Assembly: GCA_963717745.1 (NCBI GenBank)
Contig: CAVQXJ010000024.1
Span: forward strand, 124,001-188,000
DNA from: JACCXG01 sp963717745
Lineage (GTDB): Bacteria > Acidobacteriota > Vicinamibacteria > Vicinamibacterales > 2-12-FULL-66-21
Reading direction: 5' to 3'
Length of the DNA: 64,000 nt
How positions within the stretch are numbered: position 1 is the stretch's first letter; every line of letters begins with the position of its first letter. Positions 46,259-55,421 of this stretch are shown piece after piece. Position numbers and translations under genes: made by a program. Under the pieces are notes generated by a model. That model saw only the letters and a list, made by a program, of their open reading frames with translations, was not told the origin of the DNA and did not search any database.

Positions 46259-48895
46259 ATGCGCCCCCACCGAACGGCTCTCGCGCTGGTCGCCGCGCTG
46301 TGCTTCGTGACGTCCGGCTCGGCGCGGCAGCAGGCCGCCCGGCCGCCGGCCGCGCCCGCGGTGCCTTGGGTCGAATCGGATTTTCCGTTCTTCTCGTCGG
46401 TCCTGGATGCGGGGCACGCCGGAGGTGGACTGCCGGCGATCAACCTCACGCCTCGGGCGCTCGTGCTCAATCTCGGCGACGGGCTCTGGGCGGCGTTCGA
46501 TACCGATCTTCTTCGAGTGGCCGCGATCTGGCGCGGTAACGGGATCACGGCGAAAGCGCTCGCTCCCGGCTCGTATGACGCTCCAGACAAGAAGACGCCG
46601 GGTGGGCAGTCGCCGTCGCCCGCGCCGGATGGCACGGTGTGGATGGGCAACGGTATCTACCCGGGCTGGCAGGCTGGCGATCGGTTGTCGCTCACCGATC
46701 CCCGCGAGCCGGCGCCGAGCCCCGAAGAAGTCGGGCGCGGTCCGATCCACGAAGCGCTGGGCCGCTTCAACGCCCTCCGCTTCGACGCCGGCGCCCCAGT
46801 GCTCGACTACGTCGTCTCCGGCGTCGGCGTGTCGGAGTCGATCGTCGCCTCCACTGTCGACGGTCGTCCCGCCATCATCCGCAGGTTCAAGGTCGCACCC
46901 GCGCGCACGACGCTGACGCTCGCGGTCGGCGCGCGAAACCAGGACCTGAACGTCGGCGTCGGCGTCGAGGGGGGCGATGCCCTCACGCTCAACCCATCGT
47001 CATCGCCGGCAGGAACCACGGTCGTGGCCGTCGCACCTCACGACCAGCCAATCGAATTCTCGGTCATGGTCTTCGGCACTGGCCCGACGTCCCCACGTTC
47101 GCCTCGTCCGGCGGGGCCGCGCTGGCCCCAGGAAGTGACGACGAAGATCACGCGGTCCACCGATCGCGCCGCCTATGTCGTGGATGACGTGGCACTGCCG
47201 ACCGACAACCCCTGGCACCGGAAAGTCAGGCCCGGCGATATCCAGTTCCTGAAGGACGGCACCGGCGTCGTGATCACCCTCGATGGCGACGTCTGGCTGG
47301 TGCGGGGCCTGAACGGCGCGTCGACCACCGCACGCTGGCGGCGGTTCACCTCGGGACTCCACGAGCCGCTCACCGTCGCGATTCGTGACGAGGAGATCTA
47401 CGCCTTCGATCGCAACGGCATCTGGCGTCTTCGCGATACCAACGGCGATGGCGAAGCCGACGTCCACGAGCTGTTCTCCAACGCCTTCGCGCAGACCGCC
47501 GACATGCGCGAGTTCCCGAGCACGGTCCGCCCGGCTCCGAACGGCGAGCTCGTGATCGCGAAAGGGGGACAGGAGGCGGCGACGATCGGCAAGCACAACG
47601 GCAGCGTGCTCAGGATTTCCAGGGACGGCCGCGCCGCGACCGTTCTCGGCTACGGGTTCCGGCAGCCGAACATCAGCGTGAATCCGCGGACCGGGCTGGT
47701 CATCTCCAGCGATCAGCAGGGCCACTACATCCCGACCACGCCGCTGCACATCGTCCGCGATCGGCAGTTCTATGGGTTCCTGAGCGACAAGCTGCCGCGC
47801 GAGGTGTATCCCGCGCCGATTGCGGAGCCGTTGACCTGGATTCCTCATGCGGCCAATGCCTCCGCGATGTCGCAGGTCTGGCTGTACGGCGCGCGCATGG
47901 GTCCGTTGAACGACGCGCTGGTGCACATCGGCTTCAACAATCCCGAATTGTTCCGCGTGATGTTGAACGAGCGCGGCAGCCGGCTGCAGGCCGCGGTCGT
48001 GAGCGTGACCCGCGCGTTCGACTTCCCCCCGCTCAACGGGGCGGTGAACCCGATCGACGGGCAGCTATATATCGCCGGGTTCCAGATCCTCGGATGGGGC
48101 ACCACCGCGACCCGCCTCGCCGGGCTCGGACGCGTGCGCTATACCGGCGCCGCGTTCACCGGGCCGCGTGAGATCGTGCCGATGGACCAGGGCGTCCTGA
48201 TCAAGTTCGACGTGCCGCTCGATCCGAAGAGCGCCAGCAATGCCGACAACTTCTCGCTGACCAGCTGGCACTACAAGCGCACGTTCAACTACGGCTCGCC
48301 GCAGTTCAAGGAGGACGGCTCGCCGGGGATCGATCGGATCGCGCCGAGCCGGGCCTACGTGTCTACCGATCGGCGAGCGGTGTTCGTGGCCGTGCCCGGC
48401 ATCAAGCCGGTGCAGCAGATGCGGGTCGCATGGTCGTTGGCCACCGCGGACGGCCACCCGTTCCAGGACAGCGCGTTCTTCACGCCCTATGAGTTGGCGA
48501 GGTTCGAGTCGCGCGGCGAAGGGTTCGGCGACGTCGCCGTGGATCTGTCGCCGCGACCACTGACCGAGGAGTCCGCCACGTCGGCGGTCAGCGCGGCCGA
48601 GGGGCGCCGCATCTACCAGCTCTATGGCTGCATGGCCTGTCACGCGATCGACGACAGCACCGTCACGAGGCTCGGGCCGTCATGGAAGGGACTCTTCGGA
48701 TCGTCGCGAACCTACGCCAAGGGCGTGCTCCGCGCCACCGCGGATGAGGCCTACCTGCGCGAGTCGATCCTCGAACCTGCGGCGAAGGTCGTCACCGGCT
48801 ACGAGCGCGGCGAGTCGGGGATGCCGAGCTACGCGGGCGTGCTCAACGACCGCCAGGTCGAATCGGTGATTCTGTTCATTCAAACCCTTAAATAG
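46259..48895 (+). CDS. Secreted propeller protein with C-terminal cytochrome c domain (DUF6797-like)
   Basis: 878 aa, ATG 46259. Signal peptide about 1-22. N-terminal domain opening PWVESDFPFFSSVLDAG with RALVLNLGDGLWAAFDTDLLRVAAIWRG, typical of DUF6797-like proteins. A beta-propeller follows at about 320-640 (RPGDIQFLKDGTGVVITLDGDVWLV, IWRLRDTNGDGEADVHELF). A mono-heme cytochrome c ends the protein: CMACH at 791-795 with a probable axial Met at about 855 (GMPSYAG). Likely a periplasmic dehydrogenase-type redox protein; the substrate is unknown. Repeats precede the gene. Confidence 0.9.
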   Translation: MRPHRTALALVAALCFVTSGSARQQAARPPAAPAVPWVESDFPFFSSVLDAGHAGGGLPAINLTPRALVLNLGDGLWAAFDTDLLRVAAIWRGNGITAKALAPGSYDAPDKKTPGGQSPSPAPDGTVWMGNGIYPGWQAGDRLSLTDPREPAPSPEEVGRGPIHEALGRFNALRFDAGAPVLDYVVSGVGVSESIVASTVDGRPAIIRRFKVAPARTTLTLAVGARNQDLNVGVGVEGGDALTLNPSSSPAGTTVVAVAPHDQPIEFSVMVFGTGPTSPRSPRPAGPRWPQEVTTKITRSTDRAAYVVDDVALPTDNPWHRKVRPGDIQFLKDGTGVVITLDGDVWLVRGLNGASTTARWRRFTSGLHEPLTVAIRDEEIYAFDRNGIWRLRDTNGDGEADVHELFSNAFAQTADMREFPSTVRPAPNGELVIAKGGQEAATIGKHNGSVLRISRDGRAATVLGYGFRQPNISVNPRTGLVISSDQQGHYIPTTPLHIVRDRQFYGFLSDKLPREVYPAPIAEPLTWIPHAANASAMSQVWLYGARMGPLNDALVHIGFNNPELFRVMLNERGSRLQAAVVSVTRAFDFPPLNGAVNPIDGQLYIAGFQILGWGTTATRLAGLGRVRYTGAAFTGPREIVPMDQGVLIKFDVPLDPKSASNADNFSLTSWHYKRTFNYGSPQFKEDGSPGIDRIAPSRAYVSTDRRAVFVAVPGIKPVQQMRVAWSLATADGHPFQDSAFFTPYELARFESRGEGFGDVAVDLSPRPLTEESATSAVSAAEGRRIYQLYGCMACHAIDDSTVTRLGPSWKGLFGSSRTYAKGVLRATADEAYLRESILEPAAKVVTGYERGESGMPSYAGVLNDRQVESVILFIQTLK

Positions 48896-49150
48896 GGCGG
48901 TCGGGCTAGGAGTCGGCGACTTCATCCTTTTGGTCCTGCCGGGCTGGGAATGGCATAGGACGGCACCTCTTCAGGTACAGCTGCAGAGGCAACTATGACG
49001 TTCCGGAACGACTCCTCGCGGCGACGAGCTTCCCCCACCGGTGGCCGCCCCCCTTTTCGACCCCGCGGCGCCGGCTGTGTGCCGCAAAGCGGCTCGACCT
49101 CGAAATAGCCCAGGCCGCGTCTGCTACGATGTCGGGGAGGAACGCGACTT

Positions 49151-49594
49151 ATGCCTTACCCCGAATCGTTCATTGGACCCATGCGCCAGGAGCTCACCCG
49201 TCTTGGCGTTCAAGAATTGAAGACAGCGGCTCAGGTCGACGACGTGGTTCGTCAGACGCCGGGCACCGTGATGATTGTCGTCAACTCGATGTGCGGCTGC
49301 GCGGCCGGCAAGGCCCGCCCCGGAATCGCGCGAGCCCTCGAGCATACGGTGAAGCCGGATGTGGTGGCGACCGTGTTTGCCGGCGGCGATATCGAAGCAA
49401 CCGAACGCGCCCGCACCTACTTCACCGGCTATCCGCCGTCGTCGCCGTCGGTGGCGATTCTCCGCGACGGCAAGCTGGTCTACATGATGGAACGCCGCCA
49501 GATCGAGAATCAGAACGCGGATGCCATCGCCCGCAATCTGACCGACGCCTTCGATCAGGTCTGCGCCTCACCCGCTGAGCGCACCGCCGGGTAA
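49151..49594 (+). CDS. Bacilliredoxin (BrxA/BrxB family)
   Basis: 147 aa, ATG 49151 preceded by GGGGAGG. Thioredoxin-like fold of the DUF1094/YphP-YqiW family: YPESFIGPMRQELTRLGV, then the conserved CGC active site in VNSMCGCAAGKARPG (48-50), VKPDVVATVFAGGDIEAT, YPPSSPSVAILRDGKLVYMMERRQIE. In bacilli these remove bacillithiol from proteins. Acidobacteriota also carry homologues, where bacillithiol use is plausible. The upstream gap (48896-49150) has no gene. Confidence 0.92.
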   Translation: MPYPESFIGPMRQELTRLGVQELKTAAQVDDVVRQTPGTVMIVVNSMCGCAAGKARPGIARALEHTVKPDVVATVFAGGDIEATERARTYFTGYPPSSPSVAILRDGKLVYMMERRQIENQNADAIARNLTDAFDQVCASPAERTAG

Positions 49595-49608
49595 GTCTGC
49601 GCGCGCTT

Positions 49609-50050
49609 TTCACTGTCACGCTGCGATCGGGTCCACGGCGCCTGCGGCGGGCAGCCGGCCTGCGGCCGGCAAACGACGACACGACGAGACGACGACAACG
49701 ACGCTTTGACAGGAGCAACGGGCCACGATTATTGCCGCGGGGTCGTTCGAGTTTGCCCCCGGAAATATCAGCGGCTCTGTGAGTTGCAGCCGCCGGCCTC
49801 CGCCGGCGGCTGGATCGGACCGGTCGCTCACATGCTGCCAGGCGAAGCCGGCGGCTGCTAACTCACAGAGCCCTGATATGCACGGGGCAAACGCGAGTGC
49901 TGCCGACGGCAGAATCCGTGGAAGGTTCTCGAGGATTTCGTCGTTGTCGTCGTGTCGTCGTCTCGTCGTGCGGCCGAAGGCCGCCAGCGCCGCAGGCGCC
50001 GTGACACGCGCCGTCAGGCGCCGTGCGCCCGATCGCAGCGTGACTGCGAA
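49609..50050. repeat. 440-nt nested imperfect palindrome
   Basis: Three concentric arm pairs: 49609-49650 with about 49988-50049 (CACTGTCACGCTGCGATCGG and GGCGCCTGCGGC); 49671-49703 with 49939-49970 (ACGACGACACGACGA); and 49750-49799 with 49847-49896 (TCAGCGGCTCTGTGAGTTGC). The centre is a GCCGGC-rich loop near 49820. It fills the gap between the convergent bacilliredoxin and porin genes. No coding sequence is evident. It could be a large hairpin, a structured RNA or a decayed inverted-repeat element. Confidence 0.8.
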
Positions 50051-50085
50051 CACCCTCCCGAAGAGACTCACGGTCCTCGCGCGGG

Positions 50086-51504
50086 TCAAATTGACAGTTG
50101 GAATCGCAGCACGCGGCTCCAGAAGCCCGGCTGGCTGGGGCTCGGTCCCTGCGACGGATCTCGCAGCGTGTCGTGTATGACGTTGAACTGAACCTTGACC
50201 CACCGGTTCAAGTACCAGTTGATGCCGACCGTGACGACGCGGTCGCTATTGCCGGCAACCACCTCGGCCCGAGGCCCCTCTGACGGCGGCTCGGTGTCGG
50301 CTGCACTCCCGAATGCGAGCCGTTCGAGGCGGGCCGCCACTTCAACGGCACCGAAGCCGCCCCGGAACACCGGGCGGCGCGGCGTGTCGAGGCCGTTGAC
50401 CTTGGATTCGCCGGTCAGCGCCCAGGTCCCGCTCACGTACCAGCCGGAGGCGACGAGCGGCGAGAGATCGGTATCGTCCACGCTCTGCCCGAGGCGCTCG
50501 TCGGTGACGCGCATGTATTCCGACTTGATCGAAAACGGGCCGGGACGCCACCGCAGCTCGGCGCCGACGCGGCGGCGATGGCCTTCGACCCAGACGTCGG
50601 GCCGATAGAAGCGCGCGTCGAGTGCGGTCCGGCCGCGCAGGTCCGGGAACCCTTCTTCGAGCGTGCTCTGAGTGAACGCCGCGCCGACATGGAAATCGTT
50701 CCGCCAGCTCTTCTCGGCGCGGAACGGTTGAAAGGTCACCCGCGCCGCAAGTGTTCGCCCGCCGTAGACGCGTCCCTCGGGGTCCTGAGTCCTGGCGTTG
50801 CGGCCATCGTGATCGAACACCCCGGCCTCGTATGCGAGCACGCGCTCCAGCACGCGTCCGTGCACCATGATGCCGAAGTCGCGGCCCGGCGCCAGCTGGC
50901 TGGCAGCACGTGAACGAAAGACGAAATCGAGGTTGGTCGTGCTGGTGTTCTCGTCGAGGCTGAAGGGCAGCTTGAAGCGGCCGCCCTGGACCTGCACGAC
51001 GTCGTGCTGCCGGTAATTGGCGTAGACGTCTCGCCACAGGTCGTCGCTCCCGAGCTCCGCTTCGATCTGGAAGTCGACGGCGTTCCTGATCTCGCCGGCG
51101 ATCCCGACCCGCCGTTTCGCGATGTCAAGACCCGCATCGTCCTCCGCGGCGTCCACCGGGGCTTCGGACCCGCGGAGGTCGCCTTGAAACCGCGCGCGGA
51201 AGTCGATGCGCGTGCCCCTGCCCAGGTGCAGCGACGGGTGATCGCCCCAGCGGAAGCCCACTGGCGTTTCCCGTGGCGTGTCTTTCTCCTTGTCCTTCTC
51301 GTCCTTCTTGCCGGTCTTCTTGTCCGTTCCAGCCTGCTGCGGGACAGTCACGGGTCCACCCCGAGCGGAGTCAAAGGGGCCGGGCGGAACGTCGCGCCAG
51401 CGCTCGCCGATCGCCACAGGCGTCCGCGGCGGCGGCGGGATGAGACCGTCCGTCGAGAGCATGGCGGCCACGAGCGGCGTGAGCGCCGCGACCATCGCGC
51501 TCAT
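50086..51504 (-). CDS. OprP/OprO-type porin
   Basis: 472 aa, ATG 51504, with a hydrophobic export segment at the N-terminus and a Lys/Asp-rich linker (about 60-77). The body is porin_O_P: WGDHPSLHLGRGTRIDFRARFQGD, AEDDAGLDIAKRRVGIAGEIRNAVDFQIEAEL, QGGRFKLPFSLDENTSTTNLDFVFRS, and repeated aromatic-ended strands to the terminal WSRVLRFQLSI (terminal residue Ile, unusual: most porins end in Phe). Outer membrane channel, possibly anion selective. It lies 39 bp after the CotH gene on the same strand. Confidence 0.88.
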   Translation of the reverse strand: MSAMVAALTPLVAAMLSTDGLIPPPPRTPVAIGERWRDVPPGPFDSARGGPVTVPQQAGTDKKTGKKDEKDKEKDTPRETPVGFRWGDHPSLHLGRGTRIDFRARFQGDLRGSEAPVDAAEDDAGLDIAKRRVGIAGEIRNAVDFQIEAELGSDDLWRDVYANYRQHDVVQVQGGRFKLPFSLDENTSTTNLDFVFRSRAASQLAPGRDFGIMVHGRVLERVLAYEAGVFDHDGRNARTQDPEGRVYGGRTLAARVTFQPFRAEKSWRNDFHVGAAFTQSTLEEGFPDLRGRTALDARFYRPDVWVEGHRRRVGAELRWRPGPFSIKSEYMRVTDERLGQSVDDTDLSPLVASGWYVSGTWALTGESKVNGLDTPRRPVFRGGFGAVEVAARLERLAFGSAADTEPPSEGPRAEVVAGNSDRVVTVGINWYLNRWVKVQFNVIHDTLRDPSQGPSPSQPGFWSRVLRFQLSI

Positions 51505-51543
51505 CGCCCCACCCGGCCGCTCGCGCTCGAGAGCCGGGGGCCG

Positions 51544-52819
51544 TTACTGCACACCGGCGCGCGCACGCGACACCTCCTGCAGCACGAAGCCCGAACGATG
51601 GGCGGCAAACAGCCGGAGCCGATCCACAGCTTCCAGGAACGCATCGGTCGAATACTGCTTGAGCGTGTCCGCCCTGACGGGTGCGTCGGCGAGCGCGGCG
51701 AGGCGATCGATCTGGCCGGCCAGCCAGCTCTCGTCGGCGGCGGCGCGCGCGCATTCCTCGAGCACGTCGAGATACAGCGCACGCAGGTCGCTGAACGCCA
51801 GCGCGCGGGCAAACAGGACGTTCTCGCCGGTGCGCTGGAAGATCGAGCGCGTGACGTCGATGAAGGCGTTGTCCTTGTCCCAGGGAATCAGTGAATGCAC
51901 GGTCGATCCGGAGGGCCGGTGGAGGAAGAAGTTGTTCATGCCGTATGCGCCGATGAAACCGTCGTCTTCGGCCAGAAAAGTGTCGATGGCGACGTAGCGG
52001 ATCAGCTGGCGAAGATCGATGAACCGCTCGACCCGCTCGCGCCACACCGAATCGACCTCGGCATTGGCCTCGCGGAAGAGATCGCGGATCGGCGCGTAGA
52101 GCGTTGCATCCGGCTCGAGCTCGTGCGTCTCAGGCTGAAAGAATGGCTTGTACGCAGCCAGCTCGTCGCCGAGATATTCGCCGTGCCACTCGCGCTGATA
52201 TTGGAACTCGAATAGATACCCCTGATCGCTGCCGTAGGTACGTGCGAGGAACGGCGTGTCGACCGATTCGACGATTGAGTAGAGGCCCTGATAGACGTTG
52301 TTGATGTAGAGGCGACAGGACCGACTCCCGCGGCGCCGGCTCGCCGAGCCGCGCGAAGAAGGCCATCGCCGCGCGTTCGGCGAGGAACGACGGATCCTGC
52401 CAGTTGTTGTCGAGAATCAGCGAGCGCAGACCGAGGAATGTCTGACCGCTGGTGTAGCGATTGAAGTCAACGCGGAACCCGGGCTTGGTGGGATTGCGGC
52501 TGCCGAGTCCCCGGTTGCGGATTCCGATGTTGCGCGCCCGCACACCCTGCCAGGTGAGGTCAGCGGTGTAGTAAGTGTTCTCCTGATAGCGTTCGCGGAG
52601 CTCGCGATCGTCGCGTGAATTAATCGAGAGGCGGATTTCGTGCACCGTCTCCGGATTGAACAGATCCGCGGCGGATTGGCCCTGCGCGCTGGCCGGCGCG
52701 ACCGCACCGCAGAGCGCCAGCATGGCGATCAGGAGGGACTGACGACGGGCGATTGGTCGGGGTAGCGCCGCGAGTGCGGCGATGCAGAGAGTTGTCACCG
52801 GCGGTAAGGACCCATGCAT
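51544..52819 (-). CDS. CotH-family protein kinase, secreted, frame broken at about 52315
   Basis: Corrected length 424 aa from ATG 52819. The N-terminal hydrophobic stretch (LLIAMLALCGAVAPASAQ) is the signal region. CotH domain: DLFNPETVHEIRLSINSRD, RGLGSRNPTKPGFRVDFN, LGLRSLILDNNWQDPSFLAERAAMAFFARLG, and, after one skipped base, RLYINNVYQGLYSIVESVD, DQGYLFEFQY and IPWDKDNAF (metal-binding Asp). CotH proteins are atypical kinases that phosphorylate secreted proteins. It is followed in the same operon by the porin. Confidence 0.88.
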
Positions 52820-53032
52820 CCCACATACCGCCCGGACCGATCGAATTGCTTACGCGAGCCGGCTCGTCGATGAATTATTCACGACGCCTGCACCTCAGCG
52901 GGGCCTGAAGGACCCTTGCCCCAAACACCTGCGTCGGACAAACACCGACCTTCGATAAGCGTGACGCCGATCGGCTACTCCGCGCAGGCCGCTGGGGGGA
53001 TCTTCTTGATGTGCATGGTGGTGGCCGCCGAC

Positions 53033-53353
53033 TCAGGCGGCCGCCGGATCATCTTCGGCGTCGACCTGCGGGTCAGCGGGGATCACGACCATGCCGCACA
53101 CGACCTTAGGCGGGGTCCGCTCCACCATGAGCCGGTGTTGCTCGAGCGCGGCTCGCACCCGCTCCTGCGCGCGGGCCTGGACGGCGGGGGCCGCGAACAG
53201 CTTCTGGAACGGCGCCGCAGGCTGGCGCGGCTCGGTCATGCCGGACGCGATCGGCACGTTCAGCCGGGGCACCGCCGGCTCGGCGCTGGCGGGCGGCGTG
53301 GGGGTCTGGGCGATGGCGGACGTAAACACGAGTCCAAGAAGAAGTGAGCTCAT
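53033..53353 (-). CDS. Small secreted protein, unknown function
   Basis: 106 aa, ATG 53353 with GGAGG very close upstream. Short signal peptide (MSSLLLGLVFTSAIAQ), then a Pro/Ala-rich mature part with FQKLFAAPAVQARAQERVRAALEQHRL and VCGMVVIPADPQVD near the end. No family recognised. The downstream side (52820-53032) carries no gene. Confidence 0.6.
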   Translation of the reverse strand: MSSLLLGLVFTSAIAQTPTPPASAEPAVPRLNVPIASGMTEPRQPAAPFQKLFAAPAVQARAQERVRAALEQHRLMVERTPPKVVCGMVVIPADPQVDAEDDPAAA

Positions 53354-53467
53354 AGGCCTCCGCGAAATCGTTGCGTTGCGAATAAGACGCTGACGCGGCC
53401 CACAATGTTGTCAGTGTCGTGGTCGCCGACCGTCAATATTCGCCTCAATCGAGCGTTCTACCTACCT

Positions 53468-53590
53468 AGACTCGCGGCATCCGAGTGCGCTCAGCCGCGG
53501 ATGGGTGTTTCGATGGGCCGGTGAACTCGACAGGAGGGCCAGGAGTTCAGGAGGAAATCAATAGTAAATCCACCGGCCATCGGAACAGCG
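53468..53590. repeat. Dispersed palindrome family 1, copy E (altered)
   Basis: The left flank GCGGATGGGTGTTTCGATGG and left core arm ACAGGAGGGCCAGGAG are present. The right core arm is replaced: after AATCAATAGT the sequence goes directly to the inverse of the left flank (CCACCGGCCATCGGAAC). It is thus a shortened palindrome closed by flank pairing. It occupies the 300-bp gap between two minus-strand genes. Confidence 0.75.
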
Positions 53591-53653
53591 ATTTTGCTTC
53601 AGAACGCACCCGGTCCCTGCGGGCTTCGGGGAGCTCGTCGCCGCGACAAGCCA

Positions 53654-55081
53654 TTATCCGAACAGCCCCCCAATTATCCGCATCACCGCCTCGCGCTGTT
53701 GCCAGATCGTCAGCAGCGACAACACCCCGAAGAACAGCGTCGACCAGACCAGCGTGCCGACGCGGAACGGCGTGGGCGCAATCGACGTCGGCAGCGCGTT
53801 CCGGTTCAGCACGATCAGCAGGAACGAATACAGGAACATGATCACGCCGCCGGTGCACGCCGAGATTACCAGCAGCACCAGCGGCTGGTTGAACCCGCTC
53901 AGGATGATCGCGACCCCGAGCACCACCATGCCCCACACCAGCCGGAAGTAGATGCGGCTTTCTGATGTGGACGAGCCGCGCAGGTAGGTCGTCTTGATCA
54001 CGTCCGCAGCAAGACGGCTGGTGTAGTCGATGATCCCCATCGAGGTGGCGAACAGCGAGAACGACCCGATCGCCCAGAACAGCACCCCGAACCACCGGCC
54101 GACGATCGCCTGCATCTCCTGTCCTTCGCGCAGCAGGAAGGTGACGTTGTTCGGCAGGTTCGGCCGCCCGTACAGCGTGGAATGCGCCAGCATCGAGGTC
54201 AGCGCGATCGTGGAGATCGTCACCAGCACGAACGTGATGGCCTGCTCTACGTTTGCGAATCGCCACCAGCGCTGCCAGCGGGCCATGTTCGCCGGCGTCG
54301 GCTCGAAGATGAAGCTCTGCGAGGTCGGCGCGGCTTCCTCGACGCCGGTCACCGGGCTCACCAGCCGCGGCACGTAGCGCCCCATGCCGAAGCCTTTGTC
54401 GCGGATGTAGTTGCTCTGACAGAGATTCTGGCCACCGCCCGCCCCAGCGAACGCCGCCGCCCCGAGCAGCAGCGCGAATCCCAGCTCGGTCGGGAGTCGT
54501 GCCGCGGTCGAGAAGCCGTCGGGCAGCGCCCGCCAGCTCTCGGGGCTGATCGCCAGCCAGATCGCCATGATCATGAACACGACGACCGCCGCGACCTTCA
54601 CGAACAGCAGCCGCTCGAGCGCGACGTAGACCACCGGCGCCAGCGTCAGCGATGCGCCGATCACGATCAACGCGATCACCGCGATGTAGCGCGGGTCGCC
54701 CCCGAACATGAAGGTCGCCAGCGTCGCCGAGCTCATGATCCAGCCCGGCCACAGGTTGGCGAAGTAGACCAGCACCGCCAGCACCAGACCCCAGTGCTTC
54801 CAGAACCGGTTGAAGCCGGACACCGCGGTCTCGCCGGTGGCGAGCGTGTATCGCTCGATCTCCATGTTGAGGAAGAACTGCGTCATCACGCCGAGCAGCG
54901 CCCCCCACAGGAACACCAGGCCGACTTGCGAGGCGATGTAGGGCCACAGGATGAATTCGCCGGACGACAGCCCGACCCCCGCGGCCACGATGCCGGGACC
55001 GACGATGCGCCAGAGATCGCGGGGAGGATCCGGAAGGTCGCGCACCAGCCGGTCGGGCGCGAGAAGACGAGTCGAGGTCAT
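53654..55081 (-). CDS. Nramp-family metal ion transporter
   Basis: 475 aa from ATG 55081 (in-frame ATGs further upstream are possible). About eleven to twelve hydrophobic helices. WRIVGPGIVAAGVGLSSGEFILWPYIASQVG corresponds to TM1, with GxxSGE in place of the DPGN of canonical manganese/iron Nramps. Further ALLLGAAAFAGAGGGQNLCQSNYIRDKGFGMG, TYLRGSSTSESRIYFRL and FSLFATSMGIIDYTSRL. The missing DPGN means the transported ion may differ from Mn/Fe; this Nramp-related branch is common in Acidobacteriota and Planctomycetota. Confidence 0.85.
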   Translation of the reverse strand: MTSTRLLAPDRLVRDLPDPPRDLWRIVGPGIVAAGVGLSSGEFILWPYIASQVGLVFLWGALLGVMTQFFLNMEIERYTLATGETAVSGFNRFWKHWGLVLAVLVYFANLWPGWIMSSATLATFMFGGDPRYIAVIALIVIGASLTLAPVVYVALERLLFVKVAAVVVFMIMAIWLAISPESWRALPDGFSTAARLPTELGFALLLGAAAFAGAGGGQNLCQSNYIRDKGFGMGRYVPRLVSPVTGVEEAAPTSQSFIFEPTPANMARWQRWWRFANVEQAITFVLVTISTIALTSMLAHSTLYGRPNLPNNVTFLLREGQEMQAIVGRWFGVLFWAIGSFSLFATSMGIIDYTSRLAADVIKTTYLRGSSTSESRIYFRLVWGMVVLGVAIILSGFNQPLVLLVISACTGGVIMFLYSFLLIVLNRNALPTSIAPTPFRVGTLVWSTLFFGVLSLLTIWQQREAVMRIIGGLFG

Positions 55082-55327
55082 GGGATTCGGGCTCAGGAGG
55101 ATTGCGACGGCGGCGTGCATCGTACCGGCTTCGCAGGGGCGCTGACAAATCGACGGCATCGCGCCGTAGCCCGCCAGAGCTCAGTGCGGGTGGAGGCGGA
55201 CGCAGGGACGAGTGTCGCGTCTCCAGTCACTCGCCCCCAATCGGCGTGCATCCACGGCAAGCTGATGCGGTTTCATCCCGCCAACGGTCCCAAAGCCGTT
55301 GACACCGATCGCGGCCGCTTTGTCCGG

Positions 55328-55380
55328 TACCCGCGGCGCCGCCGCGGGCCTGCCCTGAGCTCGTCGAAGGGCCTGCCCGG
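55328..55380. repeat. GCCTGCCCTGAG...AGGGCCTGCCC inverted repeat upstream of receptor gene
   Basis: CCGCGGCGCCGCCGCGG hairpin (55331-55347) followed by GCCTGCCCTGAGCTCGTCGA and AGGGCCTGCCC, the inverse of the phrase at 32775-32873. It lies in the divergent region between the Nramp and TonB receptor genes. It may influence the receptor promoter, but no clear -35/-10 pair is evident. Confidence 0.6.
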
Positions 55381-55421
55381 CCGACTCTGCAACTTTGCAA
55401 GTTCGAGGAGGACATCACCGT

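Noticed and set aside
48896..49150. Possible small gene between the propeller-cytochrome and bacilliredoxin genes
   Set aside because: No open frame with a start and ribosome site; only a short CCTCT/AGAGG hairpin.
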